A program made the position numbers and the translations under genes. From Mucor racemosus (lineage: Eukaryota > Mucoromycota > Mucoromycetes > Mucorales > Mucoraceae): a stretch of DNA of 64,000 nt. The notes under the pieces are model-generated. The model saw only the letters and a list, made by a program, of their open reading frames with translations. It searched no databases and was not told the origin of the DNA. Positions 34,282 through 46,494 of this stretch are shown here, one piece after another. The stretch's first letter is position 1. Every line of letters begins with the position of its first letter. The DNA lies in assembly GCA_027405735.1 (NCBI GenBank), contig JAPEHQ010000006.1, forward strand, positions 1,240,001-1,304,000. Direction: 5' to 3'.

Positions 34282-34419
34282 CTATTTGCATGCCCCTCTT
34301 GTGATAACATTACAAATGAAACACTTCATTTATTTTTTAATTGTCAGGATTATATTCAGCTACTTGATTCCATCGATCAATTCAGAACAATGATACACAT
34401 ATATAATTGCTTTTATTAA
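34282..34419 (+). pseudogene. Fragment of a LINE ORF2 C-terminus (zinc knuckle)
   Basis: One frame reads ACPSCDNITNETLHLFFNCQ, which has exactly the CX2CX7HX4C spacing of the zinc knuckle in the intact LINE ORF2 of this window, followed by about 25 residues and a stop. No RT sequence is left upstream. It is probably the relic of another, older LINE family. Confidence 0.45.
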
Positions 34420-34863
34420 AATGATTGCATCCAAAAAAACTTGATGCAATAAAAAATTAAGCAAATATTATATGGCCTCTACATAACAACCGTTAACATG
34501 CTCGTGTTGTTATGATTTTTTGACAGACAACCAATTGTGAAACGCTTTTTATTTATGCATAAATAAATATACTTTTTTCAGTGCCCTTGCATGTGAGTAT
34601 TGAAATCATATGATTTTCGATCAAAATTTAAGCTATTAGTACCATTCCTAATTCATTTATCAGCTACCCTTGATACACACTCGATTTTACAGCATATACA
34701 ATCAAAAGCTAAGCATGATTACATTGCCAAGTAAGACAAGCATTTGAAAGCCCATTGTACGCCCGTGACGATTGTTTCCCGTATTGTTTCGAGCATTGCC
34801 TTCCAAGACCTCGAGAAATTTCTAAGCTTGTTTCTCTTACAACAATATTATTTAAATAATATT

Positions 34864-37800
34864 ATGGAGGACGCGATCAGTCAACTTCAAGATTTGGTAT
34901 GCCATAGTATATCAAATCAATCAACAAAGAGTTATTAATAAAAGAGATTACAATTAGGGAGTTACCAGAGGCCAAGCAAAGAAAGCACTCGCTGTAAGAA
35001 TTAACGTATAATTTTATTACCATCATCATGCACTAATGCTTATTTCATAGAGATATAATAATGATGTTGCAAGAGCTGCTGATTTTATTTTTTCTGGAGC
35101 TTTATTGAGTGATGATGATGAAGATGAGGTATTTTGAATTATATGAAACACAACATGAGAAATTCATAATCTATCATAGTCCAACGTAGAAACCGATGAG
35201 CAGCTTGCCTTGAGGCTAAGCAGAGAAGAAGAAGAAAACCAACAACTGAATAGCAATCTCGATGATAGCAATCCTTTCAAAGAAAGCTTTATTACACCTC
35301 CATCCTCTGCAGCTACTGTAGAAAGTAAGTGTTATAAAGCTATTTTCAAAAATATTCACTAAACTCATGAAATTATATGCATAATATAGATGAGCCTGTA
35401 CAACTCGATAAATCAGCCAGTCATCCTGAATACGATTCAGCCAAATGGAGTGTTGTACCATTCAAAGAATCAGATAGTACAGCAGTACCAATTATAGCCA
35501 ATGCACATACATCATCGTCAGCGCAATTGCTGAATGAATCCTCACTGACATGGTGGAAAGATCCCGAGGATCCATCTGAAAGAATGGCATTAGCTGATTT
35601 GTAAGTATCAAATCAATAGTATATAAGCTAATGCATTAAAACGTTTATCTTTAGACCTATTGGACTTCGACCACCATCATATAATTTCGCATATTCGCCT
35701 GTTCTCATTCAAGCATTATTTCATGTTACAGCATTCCAAGAAGCAGTTTTATCGTTTAGACCAACACCATATTCTTGGGGAGCACCTAAAAATTATTGGA
35801 AAGGATTTGGAGAACCAGTTCCTGGGTACATCATGAAAGAGGTTGTTACCAAAAGACAAATTACAAAATCTGTCACTACTCCTGAATCATCTACATCTTT
35901 AAAATCATCTCCAGCACCCCCACCGCCACCACCACCACCACCACCACCACAATATGATGAGGAACTGATTTCATTAGACTCACCCGAGGATAAAATGGCA
36001 GCCTTGACATTGGACGATAAAGACGATGACGAAGATAACGAAAAACCATTTGTCATTAATAATAATGATTCTGGAAGTAATATTAATGAAGATGCAACAG
36101 AAAGTGATTTACCTCCCTTAATTGTTGAATCAATGCCAGTGGAAGAAGAAATGGTTGAATTTGTGGATCATGTAGAAAGTGAGCTTCAATTAATGCCAAA
36201 ATGTCTTGAGGCCTTAGCCGAGATGCAGAAATTATTTGCGTTTTTGGGTAATTCATCAAGGTTATATGGCAGTGCTTCGCATTATGTCAGAGCGTTGAAC
36301 ACTAAATTGACATCGAATGGTTGGGAATTCAGTGATCAAACCTTTGAAAGTAAGGCAATATTATAATTATACAGTGTGTGAGTTACTAATGCGTTCGAAA
36401 GCCTTTCTGGAGATGATGATTAATGGTTTGGTTGAGTCTGATGAACAATCTGATAATGCTATGGATGTATCATTTGTACCTATTTTCAGAAGGTAATTTA
36501 CATTGACATAAACTTATTATATGCTGATGACTAATTTTGTTGCATTATAAAGTTTATTCTTATTAAAAGCTAAAATTGAATATGGAGATGACTATGACAA
36601 TGAGGAAGTTTACTATTTGACAATCAGCCTTGATAAAACAATGAACTCATTTCATGAATGTCTCGACCCATTGGTTTATGAATCATATGAAATAAATGAA
36701 GATGTTGATGACGATAATGACCCAATCTCATCAGATGAAGACGAAGCCTCTTACAAATTTACAACCTTTAAACAAATTCCTCCTATTCTTATGGTTGTAT
36801 TGGAAAACAGAACAGCACCTAAAAAGTCAAAGTTCGAATACAAGGTCGATAAAACAATTTATATGGATAGATACATGCTGGAAAAGAAGAAAGCATCTCT
36901 CTCAGGATTTCAAGAAATGGAAGCATGCCGAAAAGAAATTGGGAAAGCAAGGGCGGAAATGCAAAAGTTAAAGGGCGGCGAAGATGGTTCAATGGCTACA
37001 GATAAGCGTGATTTACTGATACAAACATTGGCTTACTTTGAAGACAAAGAATATGATGAAGAGGAATCGACAACCGAAGGGCTCGACACATTGAAAAACA
37101 TTATAAACTCTGTCAAGAATAATATTGAGTTACGATTACAAGATTTGGAAGCATTGATTACCGAACAAAAGCAAAAGATTGACGCTGTATTTGATACTCC
37201 TGATATGAAAGAAAACGCATACGAGTTGAGAGCGACATTTCATCATGATGGAAAGAGTGGCACTGGTCATTATTGGGCATATATTTGGGTGGAACCATCT
37301 GAAGAAAGCTTATTAGAAGATATTCCTTCAGAAGGCGGTTGGTTTAGATTCTGTGATGCAATTGTTACAGCTGCAACTGAGCAAGATATCATGGATGATC
37401 CTGTTCAGCCTTTCTCTTTTATGTATGTTAGTGCATCCTTACCAAAATTCAGCAAAGAACAGCTTTATGCATGTATACCCGAAGAATTAAAGACTTTCGT
37501 AAAGAAGGATAATGATCTTTTAGCACAAGAAATACATGATCATGATCATCCTATTGTAGAACGAGATGCTTCACTTTTATCTACATCTGAAGATGATATT
37601 GTTTTTACAGAAAAGGCTGGTTCAGTTCAATTAGACAACAATTATGCAGACCTTGATTCATCTGTTACCTATGACGATAATATATCTGTTGGTACAGCTG
37701 TAAATGGAGGACAGCCAACTAATGAATATAGTAACAATGAGTTGCTCAATTACTCTTTTAATGGTCAAGCATTCAATAAGCTAAAAGATCGAGTAGCTGC

Positions 37801-38837
37801 TAAAATTGTGCAAGTTTCAAGTTATCCAAGTGATGATTATCGTTTTGTAAAAAGGTTTGATTGTAAATTGAAGTATTCCAACAACAACTAGCTAAGAAAG
37901 TCATTTGTTTAGTTTTGAAGCCTTTTTAGCAAGAAGTCAAAATCAGTTGATTTTGGAACATTTGTATTTGTTATATTCTTCCGAACAGGTAAAAAGCAAT
38001 TTGTTTAGAATTACATTGGCATGGTGTAACACAGTATAATAGGCCGGAGATGCTGGTAGTAATATGGGGTCAGATCTTATTATCAATGAAACGAGAGCAA
38101 GAGAAGATACAGACCTTCAAGTTATTTGGCAAGAATACGACACATATCTGTCAATTGCAAGTATGATAACACTGGCATTAAATTGTTTCATCAAGAAAGA
38201 TTTTGGGAATTCTTTACAGCATTTAATGGATTCAAAGCGGGTGGAAGCATCATGGAAAACCCAGATGATGTTAGATATGGATATATCTACTGCTTATTCT
38301 GGTTTGGAAACATTGTCATTCAACTCAATTGTGGAGAAATACGGCAAAGAATGTCTAAAGGTATGACAGTATTGTATAGTTTAAAGCGTGTTTATTTATA
38401 TCAGAATATACAAATAGATTTTAAATAATGCAGCATATACCAAAGCATCCAATCCATCCTATAGAACAAGAGGATTAGAGGATGCTTTTCGTATCGCACA
38501 CCAAGCACAAACTATTATTGGACCTGATAACATTACTGAGGATAGTGTTTATCAATCATTGGGTTCATTATGGTTATCATTTACTGAACATGCAAGCGTT
38601 GGATCTGAATTAACTGAGAGACAAGTTGATTTATTGAATAATTTAATCATGGCATATTTAGAAGGACAAATTGGTGGATCATCAGTAGTTCATAGTAGAA
38701 GCCAATCACCTATTCATGATGATGATAGCTCAGATGATGATGACAATGATTACAATGGTATCAATCAACCACTTTGGCAAAAATACAAACAGGTCTGTTC
38801 AGAATCTGAACAGCTGTTGTCAACACTAGAAAAATAA
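34864..38837 (+). CDS. USP25/28-like ubiquitin-specific protease homologue, catalytic Cys absent
   Basis: Twelve exons: 34864-34896, 34958-34993, 35051-35128, 35180-35324, 35390-35600, 35655-36349, 36375-36492, 36553-37862, 37930-37988, 38043-38120, 38162-38360, 38434-38837; about 1121 aa. An N-terminal UBA-like domain (SQLQDLGVTRGQAKKAL to AADFIFSG) is followed by a UIM-like helix (DEQLALRLSREEEE) and a USP domain starting PIGLRPPSYNFAYSPVLIQ. In active USPs this block reads GxxNTCYxNS; here the Cys position is Ala. The His box survives (GTGHYWAYIW). A proline run interrupts the domain. This domain order is that of USP25/28 and yeast Ubp2. Introns of 25 nt (36350-36374) and 41 nt (38121-38161) are uncertain. 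Probably a ubiquitin-binding pseudo-protease. Confidence 0.85.
35919..35949 (+). repeat. Poly-proline codon run in the USP-like gene
   Basis: A cca/ccg/ccc run encodes about ten consecutive Pro residues within the insert between the Cys-box and the rest of the USP domain. Confidence 0.85.
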
Positions 38838-38987
38838 ACACCAAAATCTCAGAACAAACAAAATTTTGTTTAGACAAATTGTTAATTTAGATATACAAAT
38901 TTTGATATTTCCATATAAAAACTTGATTTTTCGTTTAGTGATTTATAGTTTTTTTTTTTTTTTTTTTGTTTATTTATATCTAATCAA

Positions 38988-40512
38988 ATGAAATATTTTG
39001 TTGCTGCAACGGGTAAAAACTACAATGAGAAAAAGAGAGAAATTTGTTGCTAAATTTAGCTTTATTAGTACTTTCTTGTCTCGTAATTAAAAATATTGAA
39101 GCAAATCCAGCAGGTACTTTTAATCTGAAACCTGAATTGGCTGCTCTTGCAACCACTGCTGAAACAGCTGCCACTACTACTACTATTTTGGATTCAGTCC
39201 ACAGTTTATCAAGCGTTGGATATGCTATTGAAGTTCCTGATATAGATGGCGATGAAGATGAAAACTCACCTGCTCTTCCTGTTATTGTTGAAGAAGGTGA
39301 AGATGAAGATGTTGATGAAGATATTGATGAAGATGATGAAGAAATAGATTCTGATTCAACGGCAGAAAAAGTAAATTTGGATTTGACACCAGAAGAAGTG
39401 AATACCAGAGAAAATGCTTATTCTACAGCTGGACTCAAATATAACAAGGATGTTGATTTGCCTGTACTTGCACAAAGGAAATCTTTAGAAGGAGAAGATC
39501 TCCAAGCTGTTCCTCAAGTAATTGCTTGTAGAACTGATGGCCAAGTAGCTATTACATATGTATGTTGTATATTATACTAGTTTTCACGAAATATCCAAAC
39601 TAATTCATAATTCACAATCAATAGAGTGAAGGGCCTAGTGATGCAACAGCTCGTATTGCACGCCAATTAAACAGTGCTCAAACTAGGGCTAACTTCTTTG
39701 TCAGTACAAAGTGGTAAATATTTTTATGAAAATGTCATGTTACATGATACCAATTCGTTTAAAATAGGTTACAAGAGCAAAAATATGCCATGGTTCTTCA
39801 AAATATCTATAACGCTGGTCATTTGATTGGCATGACATACCGCCTCCCTACAGAAGATCCTGAAACAATGAGCGATGAAGAAATCAAAGCTGATATCATT
39901 ACTAATGCCCACATGATAGAATCATTGATTCACGTAGCTCCTAAATATGTCAGATTACATTTTACTGCTCGAAGCGATAGTCGTACCGAACACATTTTAC
40001 AAGAACTTGGCTTTGTTTTGGTGGGTTATAACCTTGATGGTAAAGACTATGTGCACAAGACACCTGATTTAATAGAGGAAGAATACCTCCGTACCTTTAG
40101 AAACTACAAGGCTGCTAATGAGAACAAAAAGGGATCCTTTGTTGCTATTCAATATGATATTCCTGAAACAGGCAGTATGGCTGCTGTACCTAATATAATT
40201 CAATTATTGCAAAGGGAAAGCTATGACGCAGTTAGAATGGACGGATGTTTGAACGATAACAAGCCTTATAAAGCAAGTGCTGCTGGTTTGGAATATGTTG
40301 GAGATAAATTTTCTTTTGGCTCTGCTGGATACAAGTCTGGTCAAAAAATAACTGCTATTATCAATAACTCTACAGCAGAAGAAGAAATTCGTGGGTTGTC
40401 AGCCAATGATGATTTTTTGAATGAAAGTGCTGCTTCTTTAATATCAGTTCCTTCAAAGATTGGATATGCTTTGATACCTGCATTTGCTTATGCTTTGATT
40501 CGTTTGCTTTAG
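38988..40512 (+). CDS. Secreted, probably GPI-anchored NodB/polysaccharide-deacetylase-like protein with degraded active site
   Basis: Four exons: 38988-39012, 39060-39559, 39625-39713 and 39768-40512, 452 aa. Joining the short first exon gives an ATG and a clean signal peptide (MKYFVAAT then ALLVLSCLVI); the downstream exon alone has no ATG. An acidic Asp/Glu-rich stretch comes first, then the NodB-like fold: VAITYSEGPSDATARIARQL, ANFFVSTKWL, NIYNAGHLIGM and a final hydrophobic tail (YALIPAFAYALIRLL) after Ser/Asn residues, as for a GPI anchor. Active deacetylases carry TFDDGP and HxxxH; here these are TYSEGP and no such His pair. The fold call is firm, catalysis unlikely. Confidence 0.85.
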
Positions 40513-42359
40513 ATTAAACATATAATTATTATTATCATTATTCCCAACCTCCTCTTTAATACTAAAAAAAAAAAGGATGTGAAGATGTATATTTCGTTAT
40601 TAGATTACTATTTTAGTTAGAAAATTATTTAAATAAATGTCGAAGGTTCATTTATTACAATCATCAATTTGTTCTTGTGTGAAAATGTGAATCAAGAAGG
40701 GTGATCAATGCTGCATATAGAATGATTGCTTTTAATGTTATGTGATTTAACACTCTTGGTTTAAACAGTTTAGAGCATCTTTCCAGATTAAGGTCTTATG
40801 AAAGAAATGGATGCATTTGCTTTAGCTTGCAGTACTTGATGAGCTTCGTATATATTTGGTAATGTATGACACATAAGAACCATGTGTAAACTATTTCCAT
40901 GGACTGTTTTCCTCAGTCTACTGAGGGGAAATTTACGGTTACTTAAGGAAGAAGAAGCAATCTACCCTTTGTCTTATTCTTGTTTTCTTTTTTTACTTGT
41001 TTTTTACTTATGTTTTATGAAGGTTTTTGGGGTTTGGGGCATACTATGGCACTTTTGTACTAGGATTACATGATATTTTGCTGTTCTGGTTGTGGAAAAG
41101 GTTACTGTCATCTTACAACAAATGTTAAATTACAGTATCTTGTCCGCTCAATAAACGTAAGTGTGTATCCCTGTTGTATCTGTACCTATAAAGATCCAAA
41201 ATGCTTTGATCTACTTTCTTTTGGCAATACTGTTTTACATTTAAATTACTTTAATAAAGGATTGGTATAATTATAAAGCTATAAAGCCTCTATGCTTTCC
41301 TTGTGGTCAATTTTTTACGCTTTTCTTGCATTTTCACACTCATCACAATCAACACATTTTAAGAAACCTTCTTTTATTACACTCATCTTTGAATACATCT
41401 TCTTTCCTTTGAAAAGACGAACATGAAAATTGTGTTTACAAGCATTTTATCTATTCGGCGGTAGTAAACTACACATGTCAAGCTTGTTTAGTAGTAGTCA
41501 GGTTTATCTTAGATACCATCTAAAGATGTAGAAATATTAAATCACAAAAACACTAAAATGTCAAATTGTATCACTGGTACTTCCAAACTAGGAACTAAAC
41601 CACAAAGATCTTGTTTTAAGATTTTATTACTGTATTATTAATATAAATTAGTAAATAGTACATGTATTACAAAGATGATGGTAATCCGTAATCTTTCCTT
41701 TACTTTTAAATTAACTTTGATAAACTTAAAATTATTATAATTATTGTATTTCCACATTAATTTTTCTACGTTTTTTGCTGCATATTCAAACATGTTCAGT
41801 ATCTCATGTTGATGGGAGCCAACACGCTAAAAGGCTGCAAGACAAAGAACGTGTGCATTTTTCTTTTGTACAACATCTTTAAGGTTAAAAAAAAAGCCTA
41901 AACTATATCCATGGGACATCTTTTATCACCTATCATATATTCTTTTTGTATCTATTTGTTATTAAAAAACAAACATTTCACTTGCCACTTGTGATCCTAT
42001 TCAACATTGTCCCGGCTACAAATTTTATTAAACGAAGCAAGGATGGTTACTATAGTGATTGTTTCATAAATTTGAATGATGCAGAAATGGCCAGCTTAAA
42101 ATTGAGAAAGCGCATTTGAAATGAAAATAAGTCGAGAAGATACTAAGGTATTGCAATGATGGTTATCAAGTAAAGTCTACGTTATTTTTTATTCTCTATC
42201 AGGATAACTAGTTTTTGGATCGTTGTGGAGACTTTTTTATTTTTTTATAAATTTTGTGAGAGCACTTTTTCTGTTATAGAGATCCATAAAGGGATGACAG
42301 GTATGCAAAACTAAAACCATAGGATAGTACTCATTAGCGTCTATCTAACGAATTTTATC
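40513..42359. other. Intergenic stretch
   Basis: 3' region of the NodB-like gene and AT-rich DNA. A short minus-strand frame near 41325-41395 reads LKCVDCDECENARKA before a stop, and a plus-strand frame near 41071 has CCSGCGKGYC, but neither extends into a gene model. Confidence 0.5.
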
Positions 42360-43530
42360 TCGTCAAAAAATATTGATTTTTGGTCGAGAAAATTGAGATT
42401 GAATGATTGATTTTTGGTGATAAAAAAAAGGATTCATTTTGGACGAGGATATACAAGGAAAAATTTTCGGTTTTACAAAAAAAAGATTAAAAAAATGTAT
42501 ATCCCCACGAAAAATAGGGCTACAGCTACGTATAAATACTTATTCTGTAGATAATTTTGTTGCGCATAATGTGAAAATAAAATATTTTAGGATTGCATTT
42601 GAATAAAAGGTACTTTTTGACCAAAAACCGTTGAAATTTAATATTAAATTTACTAGAGATTTTATGAGAAAAACATTTTCAAAATTTACACAGATCGATT
42701 CAGAATTAAAAACTGAACCTAAGACATTTAATACGCTAGTTCAACTTACTATGCATTTTTTTGAGTAATTAAACATACAAGGATTTTTTTGGATTTTTTT
42801 GGATTTTTTTTCCATTTGAACACTTTTTGAATTCAAGCTCAGTTACATGTGCATATCTGATTATACAATTTTATATGGTAATATTCAAAATCGGAGCGTG
42901 CCCCCATTTCAATAGATAATCAGGAAATAAAAAATATAGGGCTATACTTGATATGCTACAGAATATTGACAAAAGACTTATTTCTATTCATGTTGATTTC
43001 TCAACGAGCATAAGGGCTTCAAAAGCGAAACACTTGCTTTTACCCCGCTTAAAAACTCAACCTAAGATGGCAAATATCTCGAGCCCAGCTTATACTAGTA
43101 AATTTGGCTGGCAATACTAGTTTGTATAGCTTATTTTTTTGCGGAGATGTGAAGTTCAAAGTTTTTAATTTTTCTCAGTGAAATACTCGTAAAAATCTGA
43201 AACATTAGCACTAAAGAAATTATACCAACTGCAAAAAATAGGATATTTCCGGATACTTGTTTTTAGATTAAAGTTGAACATCTCAGGCACATTGCCATAT
43301 AATTTTTTCTTGATGTTATTTAGTGAAAAAAAAAGTTGAGCAGGGATGAAAATGAGGCTCAGTTTACAAAGAAAAAGCAGCGAACTTTTTGAGTTTCGAA
43401 TCTTTTGTGAAATATAGAATAAATTTAGGAATAGGTGGGATAATAAGACCAATTTATATATGTTTAGTAGTATCTAAGGTGTATCCTAAAAAGAGTTTAG
43501 TGTGGAGTTAGTTATAGAAACGAGGGCACC
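42360..43530. repeat. Mosaic of dispersed repeats B and C
   Basis: Contains 42660-42770 (inverted relative to 32745-32850) and 43144-43528 (direct relative to 33366-33765). Short shared motifs, including gatatacaagg and ccacgaaaaat, also occur around 33045-33125. The parts are therefore shared with the 32.7-33.8 kb interval but in a rearranged order and orientation. Homopolymer T and ggattttttt triplications follow at 42780-42810. Confidence 0.65.
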
Positions 43531-46183
43531 CCCCCCTCCGATTTTGAAGATTGAAAACTTTGGAAATTGATTTTTTTTTTTTTTTTTTTTGAGTGGCCTT
43601 ATCGAGCACTATAATTGCGGCAACTGTTTTTTTAAAAAATAACTGAATTGTTCATGTACATATACGGTATATACATTTCTGTTTTATATTTATAGCACTT
43701 ATTTGGGATACAGAAATTGTTCAAGAAACTTTATACAAATAAGGAAAAACGACAGGTTTTGGATTAGCTGGATGAGGAATTTTCGTTCTCTTAATCGTTC
43801 TGAAAAGATATTTTGCAATAATACATTAAACATTATCTTTATCGTATCATTGAGCTCTGTTTCAAAACACTATTTATATAACTTGGTTAAAAACACTACT
43901 TGCTGTAGCATTAAGGCATTGTGAAAATTGCTAAATTCTGTATCTCTGATTAACTATTAGTATGAGGAGCGTACAAATCTCCCAGCGATAAATGTAGTAT
44001 TTTGAGTATGGGCCCGCTGTGATCATCAAAAGACATTATTTCTGACAATAATTGTGGGTTCTCATGCTGAGGTATGTATTTTTGGGCATTGCCTCTCATA
44101 CTGTTTACTGATCTACTGACCGTAAACCCTTTAATTCTATGAAGTATATTAGAATAAAGTTCGTATACTATAGATCCTTTTAATTATGTATACAATGTCC
44201 ATATCCCTTCTAACCTATGCAAGAATCCTTGAAAGCTAGCAAAAATATACTGCAATGGCGCCTGTCAGATTGTGATTTAATCCTCGATTCAGGGATACAT
44301 GCAAAACTTGAATCGTGAGAGTATAATAAATTTCTTCGGGCGATTTCATAAAAGACAGATCGTATGTCAAGATACTATACCAATGCTGGCTATATAATGA
44401 GACTGAAAGAGTCATTTTTTAAGGTATATTGCACTATATGTTGCTCAACGTTAGGCATAGTATGTATTTCATTCTATGTACTATCAATTGAATACACATA
44501 CAGAATGACTTGATGTTACATCCTTTGTCTTGTAAACCGTATGTAATGCTTCATTACCTATATTTGGCACTGTGCATATCTTCTTCATCCTTTTTAAGAA
44601 TATCATAATCATAGGTAGAGTAATCAGAAAAGCTGTCAATGGGACATTTCTATGTCTGAATCCTCAATGTGTCTCTGTTAAGAACCATAGAGCTATATCA
44701 TCATGAGACAAAACGCCTGTCTTGGCAATTGCCGTTTCTGGCCTCTCATACATGCTCTTCAGTGAGCCATTACCACTGTCCAACCCGTACACCAGCCAAT
44801 CTAATACTGGAATTTTTTCTAAGATCACTGCTTTCTGTACACGAAGCGAAAATAGGGATATCAGCAATGCTGCTTTACCGAATGATTGAATCTGATACGT
44901 ACAAATTAATAGTATTGTTATACTTGACTAATATAGTAATTATTATACTCGCAAGATTCAAGATTTCGGGGGGTAAATTAGCCTGATCAATCTCACATGA
45001 AAAACGTTTGATTCGAGTAGTGTAAGATTGAGATATTTCATCAACAAAGCTGCACTATGAATAATATGAACCTTGAAGTCCGAGGCGATATAAATTTGGG
45101 TTAGTATGTACTCGATATTTAATATAAGCATGTAAATATGCTGGTTAATCAATAAAATAGCCTTAAAGATAATGGGCTAAAATGTTATCATGATCGAGAT
45201 ACATTATTGACGTTTATTGCTTTTCCGCTTAAAAGCTAAACAACTTTCATTTGTATACTTGGCATGCTAATGATGCTTTCCATTAACCAAGGTATTACGG
45301 AATATAAGAGCCATCTCAATTTGTTGGTGACTCGTAGATTGGATTGTCAAACATAACAAATATGACTAACAACAATCCAGATTAAACTTTTATGAAACTA
45401 AGCTATAGAGAGCCAGAAATTTTACCCGACAATAAGATTCAAATCTGTCGTCGTCGTCGTATTATTTAATTTTAGTGATCAAAGATGTCTTACACAAAGC
45501 GAAAGTGTCTTTTTTTTTCAATGATCTAAATTATGGTGTTTTTCAATCATTGCTGCATCATCTTTTTTTCTCTGTTCTTTTTCCGCATCTATGTTTATTC
45601 ACTTAGATATTTACAGTAGCATCGCACTAACTGTAAAAAGCCGATCTTATTTGGTACATCTGAGAATCAATGCTATTCAATCATCATCAAATTTTTATCA
45701 CCAAATGCTTTCACATTTCATCATACATTTCGAATAATTAATCAACAGAAAAACATGATTAAAACCAAAAGATAGTTGTCAATCACCAGATGTACGATAT
45801 TTTATATTATTTTTTCCTCGCACAAAGAGGTTACATTAGATTCCCTGTTTGTAGTATGGGATTGCGTTATAATTGGTTTAAAAAAGTTGGTACCTGTGTG
45901 TGTGCTTATCGTGAATTAGCTATCCAATCAAGAAATACGGACGTTGAATAGTTTCAAGACAGTTAATTTCAAGTATGACACATCGTGAATAAAGAAGAGC
46001 AAACTTATATGATGGCCAGTCACTGTTTAGATGGGTATATTAGATCTACAATCTTTGCCCCAGATTTTTCTTCTTCTTTTTCTTTTTCTTTGTCAAAAAA
46101 AATCTCTTTTTTAACAAAGCCTCTACTATCAATTCATATTATAGCAAAGGCAATTACTCCCGTTCTTTACAAGACGTAACTTT
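43531..46183. other. Gene-poor interval upstream of CPA1
   Basis: No convincing gene. Short ORFs around 44660-44990 on both strands have no recognised domain. The right end holds the CPA1 promoter. Confidence 0.5.
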
Positions 46184-46316
46184 ATGTATATTCACGCTTA
46201 CGAAAAGTGCTCAGCCGATTATATTTGCGATCAAAGTAAGTTGTCATTTTTGGGATTTTTTGATTTAAATTAACGATTGATTTGTTTTAGTTTGGAAGTC
46301 TTCAGAAAACCTCTAA
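46184..46316 (+). promoter_or_regulatory. Split arginine attenuator peptide (AAP) uORF of CPA1
   Basis: ATG at 46184; exon 46184-46235, GT-AG intron 46236-46290, exon 46291-46313 plus TAA 46314-46316. The spliced frame encodes 25 residues. From residue 9 the peptide reads CSADYICDQIWKSS. In the Neurospora arg-2 AAP and yeast CPA1 leader peptide (recalled, 24-25 residues) the core is DYxSDHxWR/K. Relative to Neurospora, S10, D12, Y13, D16 and W19 fall on the same residue numbers; D12 and W19 are important for arginine-dependent ribosome stalling. The stop is 178 nt before the CPA1 ATG. It should repress CPA1 translation, and promote mRNA decay, when arginine is high. Confidence 0.9.
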
Positions 46317-46494
46317 ATTCCCAACAACTCTCTATTAAATAACAACAAATCTATCTATTCTAATTAATTAACTATTTTTAAAAAAAAGAAAATCAATTCT
46401 TTAAAACTCTAACAAAAAGAAGACTAAAAATTCAAGAAACATCTCTCTCAAATTATCTACATTTAAATCAATCAATCAATTAATTAATCTAAAC

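Noticed and set aside
39044..39580. Start of the NodB-like gene at 39044
   Set aside because: The codon there is TTG, not ATG. A short upstream exon (38988-39012) joined by a GT-AG intron gives a real ATG and a good signal peptide.
44660..44990. Opposed ORFs near 44.7-45.0 kb as a gene
   Set aside because: Neither has recognisable domains, splice support or codon bias; probably chance or a very old transposon remnant.
46006..46179. Candidate arginine attenuator uORF in the earlier ATG-containing frame near 45985-46179
   Set aside because: That frame shows no DYxxDxxW core; the split uORF at 46184 fits far better.
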